Below, piece after piece: positions 9,813 to 21,099 of a stretch of 64,000 nt of DNA. Positions within the stretch are counted from its first letter, which is position 1; every line of letters begins with the position of its first letter. The notes beneath the pieces were generated by a model. That model did not search any database and was not told where the DNA came from. It was given only the letters and a program-made list of their open reading frames with translations. The translations under genes and the position numbers were made by a program. The stretch comes from Aotearoamyces nothofagi (Eukaryota; Ascomycota; Leotiomycetes; Leotiales; Tympanidaceae), in NCBI GenBank assembly GCA_015345905.1, contig JADDTR010000005.1, positions 372,001 to 436,000 on the forward strand. Reading direction: 5' to 3'.

Positions 9813-12800
9813 ATGTCGGAACTTCGCTACGACGGCCAGGTTGTGGTGGTGACGGGCGCAGGTGGTGGCTTAGGAAAGACATATGCAACTTTCTTTGGCT
9901 CAAGGGGTGCCAGTGTCGTTGTAAATGATCTGGGTGGCTCCTTCAAAGGCGAAGGCACATCTAGCAAGGTACGCTCTGTCTAATCGTGTGCAAGTCGATG
10001 CTCTCCATCCACGTCTCACCCTTCTGATACACAAGTATATGATAACTGACTTACTTCTGTAGGCTGCGGATGTCGTTGTTGACGAAATCAGAGCTGCAGG
10101 CGGCAAAGCAGTAGCTAACTACGACAGCGTAACGGACGGCGAGAAGATCATTGAGACTGCCATCTCGAATTTTGGCCGCGTCGATATCCTCATTAACAAT
10201 GCTGGTATTTTGAGAGATATTAGCTTCAAGAACATAAAGGACCAAGACTGGGATCTTGTTATTGCGGTTCATGTCAAGGGGTCCTACAAGTGTGCAAAGG
10301 CAGCGTGGCCCCATTTCAGAAAACAAAAGTTTGGACGAGTTATCAATACTGCTTCTGCTGCTGGTCTATTTGGGAGCTTTGGACAGACAAACTACTCTGG
10401 TAAGATATTTGTCTTAGGAATGGTAAACCTCAGCTAACAATTCTCAGCTGCTAAGCTTGCATTAGTCGGTTTCACTGAGACTTTGGCAAAGGAGGGCGCA
10501 AAATACAACATTCATGCCAACGTCATTGCACCAATTGGTATGTAATTTGGGGAATTCATCTTCTTTTAGTGACTAACACTGTGCAGCCGCGAGCCGAATG
10601 ACAGAAACTGTCATGCCACCCGATATTCTCGAGAATTTGAAGCCAGACTGGATCGTTCCTCTCGTGGCCGTGCTTGTTCACAAGGACTCCGAGGAGAATG
10701 GCGCGATTTTTGAAGCCGGTGGGGGACATGTCGCGAAGCTCCGATGGGAGCGCTCAAGTGGTGCCCTTCTGAAAGCCGACGATACATATACCCCTGGAGC
10801 TATTCTTAAGAAATGGAGCGATGTCAACAACTTCAAGGAGCCTGAATATCCTTCGGGACCAGCAGACTTCATGAGTCTGCTAGAAAAATCCTTGCAGTTG
10901 GGTCCGAATGATCCTGGTGAAACTCTCAACTTCAAGGGTAGGGTCGCTTTGGTAACAGGTGGCGGAGCTGGGTAAGTCTATTTTACGCTGTCTGTTCAAC
11001 ATAGCACTAATATTATGTCTCAGCATTGGTCGAGCTTATTGTTTAGCCTTCGCTAAGCTTGGTGCGTCTATCGTAGTGAACGATCTAGTAGACCCAGATA
11101 CTGTTGTTCAAGAGATCCAAAAACTTGGTGGAACTGCGGTTGGTGTCAAGGCGTCTGCTGAGGATGGAGATGCTGTTGTAAAGGCTGCCATCGAAGCTTA
11201 TGGTCGTATTGATATTGTCATCAACAATGCCGGTATCTTGCGAGACAAGGCCTTTATCAACCTAGATGAGAAATCATGGGATCAAGTTATCTCAGTCCAC
11301 CTTCGTGGAACTTACAAGGTCACAAAGGCAGCATGGCCGTATTTTCTTAAGCAAAAATATGGACGTGTGGTAAACACCACCTCAACCAGTGGCATTTACG
11401 GAAACTTTGGTCAAGCGAACTATGCTGCAGCAGTAGGTCCTTGTCGAGACCATTTCGATCACCATTAACTAACTCTTCCCAGAAATGCGGCATCCTAGGC
11501 TTCTCCCGCGCCATTGCCCGCGAAGGTGCTAAATACAACATCTATGTTAACACAATCGCGCCTAACGCTGGAACTGCCATGACCCGGACGATCATGCCTG
11601 AAGAATTAGTCCAAGCATTTAAACCGGAATACATAGCACCCCTTGTCGTCCTTCTGTCTAGTGACAAAGTGCCTAAGCCACCAACTGGTGGCCTCTTTGA
11701 AGTCGGCAGCGGCTGGGTTGGTCGCACGCGCTGGCAACGATCTGGCGGCCATGGCTTCCCCATCGACGTAAAGCTGACTCCCGAAGCAGTTCTTAAGGAA
11801 TGGAACAGGATCACAAACTTTGAGGACGGCCGAGCGGACCATCCCGAGGATCCTCAAGACGGATTGAAGAGCATTATGGGGAATATGCAGAACAAGAAGG
11901 GTGCAAGCAAGGTATGATCCTTCTAGCCCGGTTTATAGAAGTTTTGTATTATAGTTATAGGTCATCACTCTAAGAAGATATCGTTAATGTATCGTGTTTT
12001 GTTAGAAAACTGCTGCGGTGAAAGTTGACCAGGAAGTTCTAGACAATATTACGGCGGCTCTAAAAGCAGAGGGTAATGGTACGGAATACCAGTATGAGGA
12101 GAAAGACGTAATTCTCTACAACTTGGGGGTTGGAGCTAAGAAGAACGACCTTCCACTTGTCTTGTAAGTGTATATCTAGGGGACAATCGAGCGAGTACGG
12201 TACTGACTGATATTGTCTCCAGCGAAGCCGACGAAGCCTTCCAAGCGCTCCCTACATTCGGCGTTATCCCCCCTTTTTCTGCGGAAACCCCCTACGACAT
12301 CTCCTCCATAGTTCCAAACTTCAACCCGATGATGCTTCTCCATGGAGAGCAATACCTAGAAATTAAACAATACCCAATTCCCACCTCTGCCACTTTGGTG
12401 TCCTATCCCAAGTTAATTGAAGTTGTCGACAAGGGCGCTGCAGCTATTGTTAAAAGTGGTATTACCACGAAAGATAAGGAAACTGGAAAGGAAATTTTTT
12501 ATAACGAGATGACAGTATTCTTGAGGGGAAGTGGAGGATTTGGTGGTCAGAAGAAAGGAAGTGATCGTGGTGCGGCGACCGCTGCGAATGAGGTACCGAA
12601 GAGGGATCCAGACGCCGTGGTGGAAGAGAAAACGATAGATGAGCAAGCGGTGATCTATAGGTTGAGTGGCGATTATAAGTAAGTTATCGGATACCCTTTC
12701 AAGAATATTGATGAAGACGAAGACAATATGGTTGCTAATATAAGGAAGTCCGCTCCATGTCGATCCTGCTTTCGCGAAAATGGGGGGTTTTAAGGCACCC

Positions 12801-13111
12801 ATCTTGCACGGACTGTGCTTCTTTGGCATCGCGGGAAAGGCGGTTTATCAGAAGTAAGTACCATAACCCCTTTCTATGGAGACTTCTGTGAGTAAAGAGA
12901 GAACATCGTGCTAACATTAAGCAGATATGGTGCATTTAAAAACATTAAGGTACGATTCGCAGGTACGGTCATCCCTGGTCAGACTTTGGTGACCGAGATG
13001 TGGAAGGACGGCGGGAAGGTTATCTTCCAGACTAAAGTTAAGGAGACTGGAAAGCTAGCATTGGCTAGTGCTGCTGTGGAGTTGGTGGGTGAGCCGATGT
13101 CAAAGTTGTGA
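9813..13111 (+). CDS. FOX2: peroxisomal multifunctional beta-oxidation enzyme (FOX2)
   Basis: Hydratase-dehydrogenase-epimerase that carries the second and third steps of peroxisomal fatty-acid beta-oxidation through (3R)-hydroxyacyl-CoA. Ten exons: 9813-9968, 10063-10399, 10448-10537, 10587-10971, 11024-11432, 11483-11911, 12006-12163, 12223-12678, 12749-12853, 12925-13111, totalling 903 residues (yeast Fox2 is 900). Two tandem SDR domains each show the Rossmann motif (TGAGGGLG near residue 16; TGGGAGIG near 320), the NNAG motif and the catalytic Y-x3-K (YSAAK and YAAAK). The C-terminal hotdog domain has the hydratase-2 motif SGDYNPLHVDP, rebuilt exactly across intron 8. The protein ends in SKL, a canonical PTS1 for peroxisomal matrix import. 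The fatty-acyl-CoA synthetase about 4 kb upstream acts earlier in the same pathway. Confidence 0.96.
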
Positions 13112-13777
13112 GGTGTGAGTGGGGATATAGGGGCATTGGAGTAGGATTGTAGGCTACTTAAGCATAGCTTGAGAGCTGAGAATGATGGTCTTCTATTTTA
13201 ATATCTCGGAATTGTTGAGCCTCGAATGCTTCATTACCTGTGTCTGTCCAATAGTGAATTGATCTAGGTAACTCACACATAGACGATCTAGAAGTACTAC
13301 TAAATGGACTTTTTGGATTCTGAGGGGTTAGAACTAGACGATTACGATAGTTGTAGAGTAGTAATGGGTATATCTAGCAGTTTCTCTAATGACTTATCTC
13401 AAACGACTTATCTTAGCCCTGACAATTTATCCTTAACAATCTCAATAACGAACTTCAGTGATAAGATATAATTTTAGAATTATCATACGTGAATCACCAA
13501 AATTGACCGAAACTGCCCACTTTCGGTCAGTTCTGGTGGCCAGTTCTGATATTTAGTCCTTTAGTACGTAAGCGGTGGTGGAGCGGATAAGATCTATAAG
13601 CGGCGCAGCACGATCGTCCATGGCGCGCGTGCACTCGGCCAGTACAAAGATCCTCTCAACCCTCCCAACAGCCATCCTTGGCTCGCCATTATCTGACCTT
13701 TTAATCCGCGAGGCTTGTTATGAGTATATTCTATCTGCTCACGCACAATGTGAGCTGTGCAGATATAAGCTACGACG
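13112..13777. other. intergenic, FOX2 3' flank and RBR promoter
   Basis: Partly AT-rich. The only structure I see is a perfect 9-bp inverted repeat at 13504-13529 inside a short GC-richer patch. No gene. Confidence 0.5.
13504..13529. repeat. 9-bp perfect inverted repeat (possible MITE end or hairpin)
   Basis: TGACCGAAA at 13504-13512 and its exact reverse complement TTTCGGTCA at 13521-13529, 8-nt spacer, so a stable hairpin on either strand. A related GGTCAGTTCTGG/GGCCAGTTCTG pair follows. It might be one end of a small inverted-repeat transposon remnant, but I found no partner end or target duplication. Confidence 0.5.
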
Positions 13778-15790
13778 ATGGGGTTTTCCGGCCTGCTTAA
13801 GTCGGCGAGTGAAGAATCTAGTCGCCCTCGGCGACCGAGCCACACGAGTCAAACATCGGTTGGATCAGACAAGACATCAAGGTGCTCTTCTGAAAGCCCT
13901 ACTCCATACAATTCCTCTGGATATATTGTCGATGAGTCTCAACTCGCCCCCATCGGAACCGAAGAGCCGGATCTTCGTGACCAGAACAATAGCCTCGCGG
14001 CGTTGGCGGCGATATTTCCGGATGTGCAGGTCGAGGTCTTTCGTGAGATGATATCGAGCTTCGACGAGGAGTCTAGACTTGCTGTCGTTACGGAAACGCT
14101 GCTTAGGCATAAGATGAACTGGGTGCGAGGTCGTTATAGAGTGGTGGGCGAGGTGGGAACGAACAGCGATGGCGACAATGTGCATTGGGAGCCATCCGGA
14201 ACACTTCCTACAGAGGAGAGGTTTAGAGCACCAGAGTACAAGCAAGCTGTTAAAGCAGCAGCATATTACGAGTTCAGGGGCTTGTCGAAATCCACTATCA
14301 AAGCCGTACTTGCGGAGCATAACCATTCATACACAAAATCTCGACCTACACTTACTGCACTCTATTCGAAGTCATGGCGATTTTCAATCTCTACTATGTT
14401 TATGCGCAAGAAGCCGACGATGTCAATGGAAGCAGAGCATCACCCCTTAGTGACCTGGCAGTCATCAGGCCACGGACCGACCATTCCTACAATTAAGCCA
14501 ACCGGCTCGCCGGAGCTGGACAGAGAGCTATACGAAGCACTTATTTTACCCGTACAAAAGAAATATTTGGCTGAGCGTTTGGCGACAGACCATTCCTTCG
14601 CTTTAGAGCTCAATGCCCGAGAGGCTGAGGAAACCGGCGCTTTGCATGACTGTGAATGCTGCTTCACATCAGTAACTTTTGAAGAGCTTTCAGCTTGTCA
14701 TAACGGACATTTTGTATGCTACAGCTGTATAAGACATGCTGTCAACGAAGCTGTTTTTGGCCAGGGCTGGTCAAGGAACATCAATGTCCATGCGGGATCC
14801 TTGAGGTGTCTAGCACCCGTGACAGATGATTGTCAAGAATATATTCCGCAAGAGTTCATGCGCAAAGCCCTGATGGAAGAGAAGGGCGGTGATGATATAT
14901 TACGAAAACTTGACGAGCATTTGATCGAGGACAGTCTGCTGAAGACGCAGCTACCTTTGATCCGCTGCCCATTTTGCAGTTATTCCGAAATCGACGAACT
15001 TTACCTTCCTGATTCCCAACCTCCCTGGCAACTCCGCAGGAACAGGCTTGCCTCTTTTGTGTCCATAATTCTTTTGATTCTAGGCATTGGCATGATACCC
15101 TTCCTTTTACCATTTTTCTTATTGTCTTCTTTCAGTTGCATCCTCATCTCCTCTCATCAAACCTTTGCCAATTTTGCAATTGAGCAATTCAGACATTCGA
15201 TTACTCGAATGCGGCGGCGCCAACTTGGATTGAAGTTCATGTGCCAGAATCCGCAATGCGGGCGACCTTCTTGCATCTCGTGCTCAAAAGCATGGACAGA
15301 CATCCACATCTGTCACGAATCTTCGCTTCTCGCTCTTCGTACACAAGTCGAGCTAGCTATGTCACTAGCTATCAAACGGACTTGCCCTCGGTGCAATACA
15401 TCATTCATCAAATCCTCGGGCTGTAATAAACTTACCTGCGTCTGTGGTTATCAGATGTGCTATGTCTGTCGAAAAGATATTGGAAACGGCGAAGGCTATA
15501 GGCACTTTTGTGAACATTTCCGACCTAATGGCGGCCGAGGCTGTACAGAATGCGCAAAGTGCGATCTCTACCGGTGCGAGGATGACGAAATAGTGGTCAA
15601 GAAAGCCAAAGAGGAAGCAGAGAAGCAGTGGATGGAGAAAGAAGGCACGAGTTTGGAAGGAAACGAGGATGTTCGGAAGGTGTTGGTAGAGAAATATCAT
15701 TCTAGGAAGGAAAAGTTTTGGTGGAAAAGATGGAAAGCACCTAACTGGAAGGACATGCTGGACGTGATCGTGGAGAGTGTGATTGAATAA
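13778..15790 (+). CDS. membrane RBR (RING-IBR-RING2) E3 ubiquitin ligase
   Basis: Single exon, 670 residues. An N-terminal segment around residues 70-110 (AALAAIFPD ... VVTETLLRHK) resembles a CUE ubiquitin-binding helix bundle. RING1 begins at CECCF (about 289) with CHNGHFVCYSCI. A strongly hydrophobic stretch (about 428-460, LASFVSIILLILGIGMIPF and on) lies between RING1 and the IBR. IBR cysteines CQNPQCGRPSCISC begin near 488. RING2 is CPRC ... SGCNKLTCVCGYQMCYVC (about 535-560); the Cys in SGCNKL occupies the catalytic position of RBR ligases. Known RBR enzymes form a thioester there before passing ubiquitin to substrate. One or two membrane passes between RING1 and IBR would put the zinc domains on the cytosolic face only if the segment is a hairpin; that is inference. 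Substrate unknown. The start at 13778 gives the longest frame after the promoter. Confidence 0.88.
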   Translation: MGFSGLLKSASEESSRPRRPSHTSQTSVGSDKTSRCSSESPTPYNSSGYIVDESQLAPIGTEEPDLRDQNNSLAALAAIFPDVQVEVFREMISSFDEESRLAVVTETLLRHKMNWVRGRYRVVGEVGTNSDGDNVHWEPSGTLPTEERFRAPEYKQAVKAAAYYEFRGLSKSTIKAVLAEHNHSYTKSRPTLTALYSKSWRFSISTMFMRKKPTMSMEAEHHPLVTWQSSGHGPTIPTIKPTGSPELDRELYEALILPVQKKYLAERLATDHSFALELNAREAEETGALHDCECCFTSVTFEELSACHNGHFVCYSCIRHAVNEAVFGQGWSRNINVHAGSLRCLAPVTDDCQEYIPQEFMRKALMEEKGGDDILRKLDEHLIEDSLLKTQLPLIRCPFCSYSEIDELYLPDSQPPWQLRRNRLASFVSIILLILGIGMIPFLLPFFLLSSFSCILISSHQTFANFAIEQFRHSITRMRRRQLGLKFMCQNPQCGRPSCISCSKAWTDIHICHESSLLALRTQVELAMSLAIKRTCPRCNTSFIKSSGCNKLTCVCGYQMCYVCRKDIGNGEGYRHFCEHFRPNGGRGCTECAKCDLYRCEDDEIVVKKAKEEAEKQWMEKEGTSLEGNEDVRKVLVEKYHSRKEKFWWKRWKAPNWKDMLDVIVESVIE

Positions 15791-16344
15791 TGATAGTTGA
15801 CTGGCGTTTCATGACACTGGCATAGGAAGGAATCATGGATGATTGGGAAATAGTAGGGGGCGTTTACTGATAGGACTAGCCTGGTTAAGGAGCATGGATT
15901 ATTGTATAAATTAAATAAGATAGCTTAAAGCTGGTTATGAAAAGTACCATAATACCGAACTTGTCCTGGTACTGCTTGAGAAACTACAGTCTCCTCGCTT
16001 AGCACACTTCAATTTAGGCGAGGAGGCCTGACCCAGCTCTAGATATGTCTGACTCGAGTGCGATGGAATAATGTTAGTTCTATTGTTTTATATCTTTATA
16101 GAGTTACAGTTTCCCAAGCTTTAATAACCTGAAATCAAACCCCGAATTTGTATTGCTCTATCGCATTGCCAGATAGTGTAAACGACTCTCCGAAAGCATA
16201 CTAAAACCAAGACTCCTCTGAAAGCCTAAATTTTAGCCTTCGCATGCCACAACACAAAAACAGCAAAAAGAGAAAAGAGGGCGCTCCGCACGGTCCCCCC
16301 GTCTCTTCTAACATGTCGATCTGGGAAGGAGGGCGGGCAAAAAG
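15791..16344. other. intergenic, RBR 3' flank
   Basis: Between the RBR gene and the tRNA; AT-rich first half. No gene or repeat seen. Confidence 0.5.
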
Positions 16345-16452
16345 GGGCTCAACCGGGATTTGAACCCGGGGCCTGTCACAGTTTCATCCATCGATGAGAT
16401 GGGGATTCGTAGAGAACCCGAAGCGACAATCATACCACTAGACCATTGAGCC
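16345..16452 (-). tRNA. tRNA-Pro (anticodon CGG) with intron
   Basis: On the minus strand the ends pair as a 7-bp acceptor stem (GGCTCAA with TTGAGCC, discriminator C). The D-arm reads GGTCTAGTGGTATGAT, and the T-arm is CCGGGTTCAAATCCCGG, a perfect B box. The anticodon stem TGTCGC pairs with GTGACA (one G-T), and the anticodon CGG is at 16420-16418, reading CCG (Pro). About 36 nt directly 3' of the anticodon loop must be an intron, which is where nuclear tRNA introns sit. The mature tRNA is about 72 nt. The sequence resembles other fungal tRNA-Pro genes. Confidence 0.93.
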
Positions 16453-16903
16453 AATTGCAATTACCCCACAAAACCCTTATCTTGTATTATAAATGTGCTG
16501 GAGGAATTGTTCGGCGCCTCGCCTTCTACCGCGCCTGCGAGGTTCCTTGACGACTATTCGGTGATCTTGTGACAATCTCGCACAGGTAGATATGTGACGC
16601 AGTACGACTAGTCTTTTACAACTATTGTAATATTATTATTATTTCTATCATCAGAGATTCAATGTTGCAAAAGATTATAAGTCGCTATGCTAGCCTTCGT
16701 GGTATAAACAGAGGTAGTTAAAATACTTTTATATGATCACGTACAATGGGGACTCTCAGGTTTTTATCACTTGGCATTTAACACAATATATAGCGCTTAA
16801 AATGCCCTGAATATGACGGTAGTTCTGATGTATCTATGGCATAGGTATCCGCAAAAAGGAGTACGTCTCAATTCACGCCAAATTTCACAAGTCCACATAT
16901 CTA
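16453..16903. other. intergenic, tRNA 5' flank
   Basis: AT-rich sequence between the tRNA and the stop codon of the DUF3292 gene, transcribed on the same strand. No gene seen. Confidence 0.5.
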
Positions 16904-19129
16904 TTACCATGATTCCCACATCTGGTTACCCAATGCGATAAGCCGGTTAAACAGTTCGTCCCGAAACGCAATAGCAGTAAGCTGTTTCTCATTGCCTTCT
17001 TTGTCGATAATTAGGATACCGTCTGCAACTTCTCGGCTTGTTGCCCATCCCACAACTAATTTAGCTTTCCAGCCTAGACCACCAACCTTTTTAATTTCCT
17101 AGATGGTATTAAAACATATTCCGACTACAAGAAGTTGGTGACGTACCTTAATATCAGCAATGGCAATTGAAAACACAGGGTCAATATCCTCTTTCTCGGT
17201 AGTCCAGCTAAAAGCCGGGCTAGTGGCAGTTGTTGTAATGTAAATATGACCCTTCTTGCCCTTATACCTTGCTGGGAAATCTACTGGTCCAGCTGTGCCC
17301 AGTTTATCCAAGACCCCAAGGCGATTCTTTGCATGTTGCGCACCAGCCGCAGCCTTGAGTCTATCGGTGCCGAGCATAGTTTCAACACCACCCCTTGTAG
17401 TTCCTTTGACGAAAGCAAGAAGTTTTTGACCATGCCTTTTCTTTGGCTTCGCTGCATCAGCTCCAGTTGTGGTGGCAGTGTCACCGGGATGGATAGCATC
17501 TGCCATCTCCTTATCGGTAGCCCCTTCTAATGTCGTCAGATGTTGGGAGCTCTTAGAACGGTAATAACTGTAGTAGTGGTTAAACTTACCCAAATGATCA
17601 AGATCTTCTCCGGCAGTGGCATGAGCTTCGTTGGGTGGTGGTACTCCAGAATAAGGTGGTGGAGGTAGGGGGGCCTTGTTTGCTTCACCGATACGGAGAA
17701 GAGTCAAAGTAAGCTGCGCATTGGTTGGCACGCCTTTCAATAGTGTGTTTCGGATCTCAAGGAGCTTCTGCCAGTTAGGGAACTCCTTATTTAGATAGGA
17801 CAATATACGCCAGATTATTGGGTCTGAGAAGAAACCAAATCCAGCAAAAAGAGTATTGGCCTTCATGAACGCGTATGAGCTTGTGAGTAGTGAGACAAGC
17901 AACAGTGGCACCAAGCAAGAAGCGAGGATGATTCGAGGCTTTTCCTTTGGAAATGGTGCAGTTGGTGAGAGAGCATTACCAAAGCGCTCCCACCCATCAG
18001 CAATATCAGCAATGACATGCATGACAGGTCGAGTCTTTGACCACATAGCAGCTGATATAGGCTCCTTTGTCTTATCGTGGACAGCATTGGGCTCTTCACC
18101 AGATGCTTTGTCTTTAGCATCTGATGCCACGATAGCTATATTGGTCGGATCTGGGGCTGCACTCTCAAGTTTACTCTGGCCTTCCTCGTGCGGGTTTCTC
18201 GCAGGATCCTTGCCTGCCGCACTGCTCAAAGCAATAGAGGTAAAGCTATTCACAAAGTTGCTTGCTTCTTGTTCAACAGCTTCGCCTTGATGTTTCTCAG
18301 GAGCACCGGTTAAGCTATCATCACTACCCAGTACGCCTGCAGGAGGGCTCTTGACACCACCCGTCTTGCTGTCAATTAGAGCAAGAGGCGCCGGTGGGAA
18401 ACAGTAGTCTCGAGCAGGAGGATAGACGATAAGGATTATGCAAAATGCAATAATGGTTGGTATAAGGAAATCAAAAGCCCAGGCGGCAAAGTAGACAAAC
18501 GCGAAGGCAATTGTTCGATTGCGTTCACGCCATGATCGAAGTCGTACTACATGGTTATAGAGACCGGCCATTCCAACAATGACTGTCATATAGAGTCTTT
18601 CGATATTTGCTCTAAGCTTATCCGGCGAGAACTCCTCTTCATCGGCAATGTTAAGATCAAGACCCCCAATAGGAGGATCCGATAATGCTTTAGCATGATA
18701 CATTTGCTAGAGATTGTTAGTTACGTGATTGAAAGCGTATGATAAAAGGTAAACACTCACCTTATTGAAGCGCCTTATCAGAGTCCAGAGCTGCTCATTT
18801 GGCAGCCCACCGACTAATGGTTGAGGTACATCTGTCGGTTCCTCATTCCAGCCCAAGTCTCTGACTTCTGTTGCACCATGCTCATGCTGTGCAGCGCCTT
18901 TATCTTCGTGGTCGGCATTTGCAAGCGCATGGCTGTCCGTAGGGTGGTCCTCTGGAGGTGAATCAACAAATTGGGGAGGATCATGCAATTGCGATTTCTC
19001 GTACTCGGCCCTTCTTGGGGGAAGTTGAGGGGCTACCTCCTCTCTACGTGGAGGAAGTGGAGGCCCTTCAACTTCTTGCCTTCGCGGAGGGCCTGTAGAG
19101 GCTGCATTGTCTTCTTTAAGCGTAGCCAT
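16904..19129 (-). CDS. DUF3292 membrane protein
   Basis: Fungal protein with the DUF3292 domain; function unknown. Exons 19129-18761, 18706-17147 and 17098-16904 join in frame to 707 residues. The N-terminal 100 residues are proline/arginine-rich low complexity (repeated PPLPPRRE). The domain proper starts near LWTLIRRFNKQMYHAK (across intron 1) and includes DLNIADEEEFSPDKLRANIERLYMT-like sequence. Two hydrophobic segments follow near residues 176-205 (FVYFAAWAFDFLIPTIIAFCII), and another near 380-400 (IILASCLVPLLLVSLLTSSY). The last exon, recovered past intron 2 (17146-17099), gives the conserved tail ending NQMWESW and an aromatic VGWATS segment. Probably an integral membrane protein; location not deducible. 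Confidence 0.82.
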
Positions 19130-20052
19130 GATTACTGTCGCGCTCTCATGAATACAATGTTGTAGGATTTATGTTGTAGAGAAGTTGTCAAGTTCCTTGA
19201 TAAGGCAATTGAGGGAGGCCAATTGACGGCATCTTGTTAGCCGTAGACGTCATATGTGGCCGCCAAAATCCACCCAAAGGCGATCTTGACAATTTTAGCC
19301 TCAACTACGGCATGTGAGCCCCATCTCTATGAAATGCGGTATCAGAATTCTCCAGATAGCCGTATCCTGTAGTTTGTAGTATCGTAGTTATGTTGCAGTG
19401 TTGTATAAAGCGATGGGAAGCTACCTTGAAATAAATACCTTGTAATAAATGTCCTGAAAACGAGAATGATGCAAATATCGTGATCTCGATACACCATCTC
19501 GGATTTACTGGGATTCCGACAAGGGAGGCCTTGTTTGCAGACGAGGTGTCCAAGTTTGGCCACGAAAATGATGACGGCACTGATCACGGGAGCATATCTC
19601 GACATGAGCTTTAACAGAAATCCCGAGGAAGAATGTATTCTACTGCTCGCGATAAGTCCGGGCTCCTACATCTTCAGATCGAGCATCGGCCACTTCATGC
19701 CTGTTTGAGCCCTTTGTCGCAGATGCCATCTGCCACGTGACTGGGGTAACTGCAAGCTCGCGAGGTGGCATTCTCTTCTCCTAGTTAAATATTGCCATGT
19801 GCATGAGTCACGAGGAATCTTTTGTGAGCAAGAAAAATCTTGTGCCCTTATCCTCATGCGCGGTGATAACCTGTACTGTACGTACTGTTTGTTTCTATTT
19901 CAAGACTCGCCTGCGCCCCATATGTCGCTAAAACCCCGAATTGCGCCGCTAACCCCCAAGTCTCCTTGGAGTCTACCTAACCTTACTTGGCGTTCAAGAT
20001 TCGAAATTCGAACAACTATAAATCTGTACAATTTCCCACCATAGCCATCATA
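19130..20052. promoter_or_regulatory. divergent intergenic region DUF3292/ROT1
   Basis: Promoter space for both divergent genes. A CTATAAATC sequence about 35 bp upstream of the ROT1 start (near 20018) is TATA-like. No gene recognised; short open frames on both strands lack motifs. Confidence 0.4.
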
Positions 20053-20937
20053 ATGGCATTCCCTTCGTTACAGACAGTGCTCGCTGCAAGCGCAGTCTTC
20101 GTATCAACAGTATCGGCGCTCAATACAAAGCTAGTTGGAACGTGGTCTACAAAGTCCGCGAAGGTGCTTACAGGTCCGGTATGTCACTTCTTGGATCGCT
20201 GGTTGCAGGGAGAATTTGCACTATTTCATAGAGAAATCTAGGACTGACATGGCCGTACAGGGATTTTACAATCCCGTCAACGACAGCTTCATTGAGCCTA
20301 GCCACACTGGTATCTCATACTCATTTACCTCTGACGGTTTTTATGAGGAGGCGTACTATCGAGCCATCGCAAACCGTACGTTGTGAAGGGCTTGCAATAC
20401 TCAGAAGCATACTAACCACCAATAGCTACCGATCCATCCTGCCCCGAGGCAATCCTGCAGTTCCAACACGGAACTGTTGTTGAGAACAGCGATGGCTCGC
20501 TCAACTTTACCCCTATCGCAGTTGATGGAAGACAACTCCTTTCCCAGCCGTGCAAATCCGACACCGCGACATATACACGGTACAATCAATCCGAGACTAT
20601 GGACAGCTACAAGGTTTACACCGACCCATATCATGGAGTGACGCGCCTAAACTTGTACGAATTTGACGGCACGCCAATGCAACCGATGTACCTCGCGTAC
20701 GATCCTCCATTGATGCTTCCAACGCAGACCATGAACCCGACGGCCAGCGCGAGCGCGACTGCTGCCTCTTCAACATCGAAGGCGAAGCGGAGCTTTATAG
20801 ATGGCATGGAACTACCATTGAACAAAGATGCGAAACACATAAAGCGCACAGAAGACAGAAAACAGTTAGATGCGAATCTGATCTGGTGGGTGGGCATAGG
20901 AATGACCGTCTTTGGTGGAGCTGCATATTTGTTATAA
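20053..20937 (+). CDS. ROT1: ER chaperone ROT1
   Basis: Rot1 is an essential ER membrane protein in yeast that helps fold proteins for beta-1,6-glucan synthesis and N/O-glycosylation. Exons 20053-20178, 20261-20375 and 20426-20937 give 250 residues (yeast 256). It has a cleavable signal peptide (about 1-22, ending VSTVSA), the family start LVGTWSTKS, GFYNPVNDSFIEP, the ISYSFTSDGFYEEAYYRA motif and LQFQHG, then DPYHGVTRLNLYEFDGTPM-type sequence. N-glycosylation sequons are present. A single C-terminal membrane helix (LIWWVGIGMTVFGGAAYLL) anchors it facing the ER lumen. Both introns are GT-AG. Confidence 0.93.
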
Positions 20938-21099
20938 TAGATACTTCATCTTATTCTGTAGACGGCGTTGATTTACAACACTTCAGTTTTGCGAAGTCCC
21001 GACATCATGGGCTGGAAGTAGGATTCTACTATGGGTATCACAATGATTTGGCGTTGGTGGATTTGTACCTATACCAGACGCATCAAATAAAGAAGTACA

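Noticed and set aside
17545-17600. Possible extra intron in the DUF3292 gene (GTAAGT near 17587)
   Set aside because: Every acceptor within range would break the frame, and the uninterrupted reading continues with sensible sequence.
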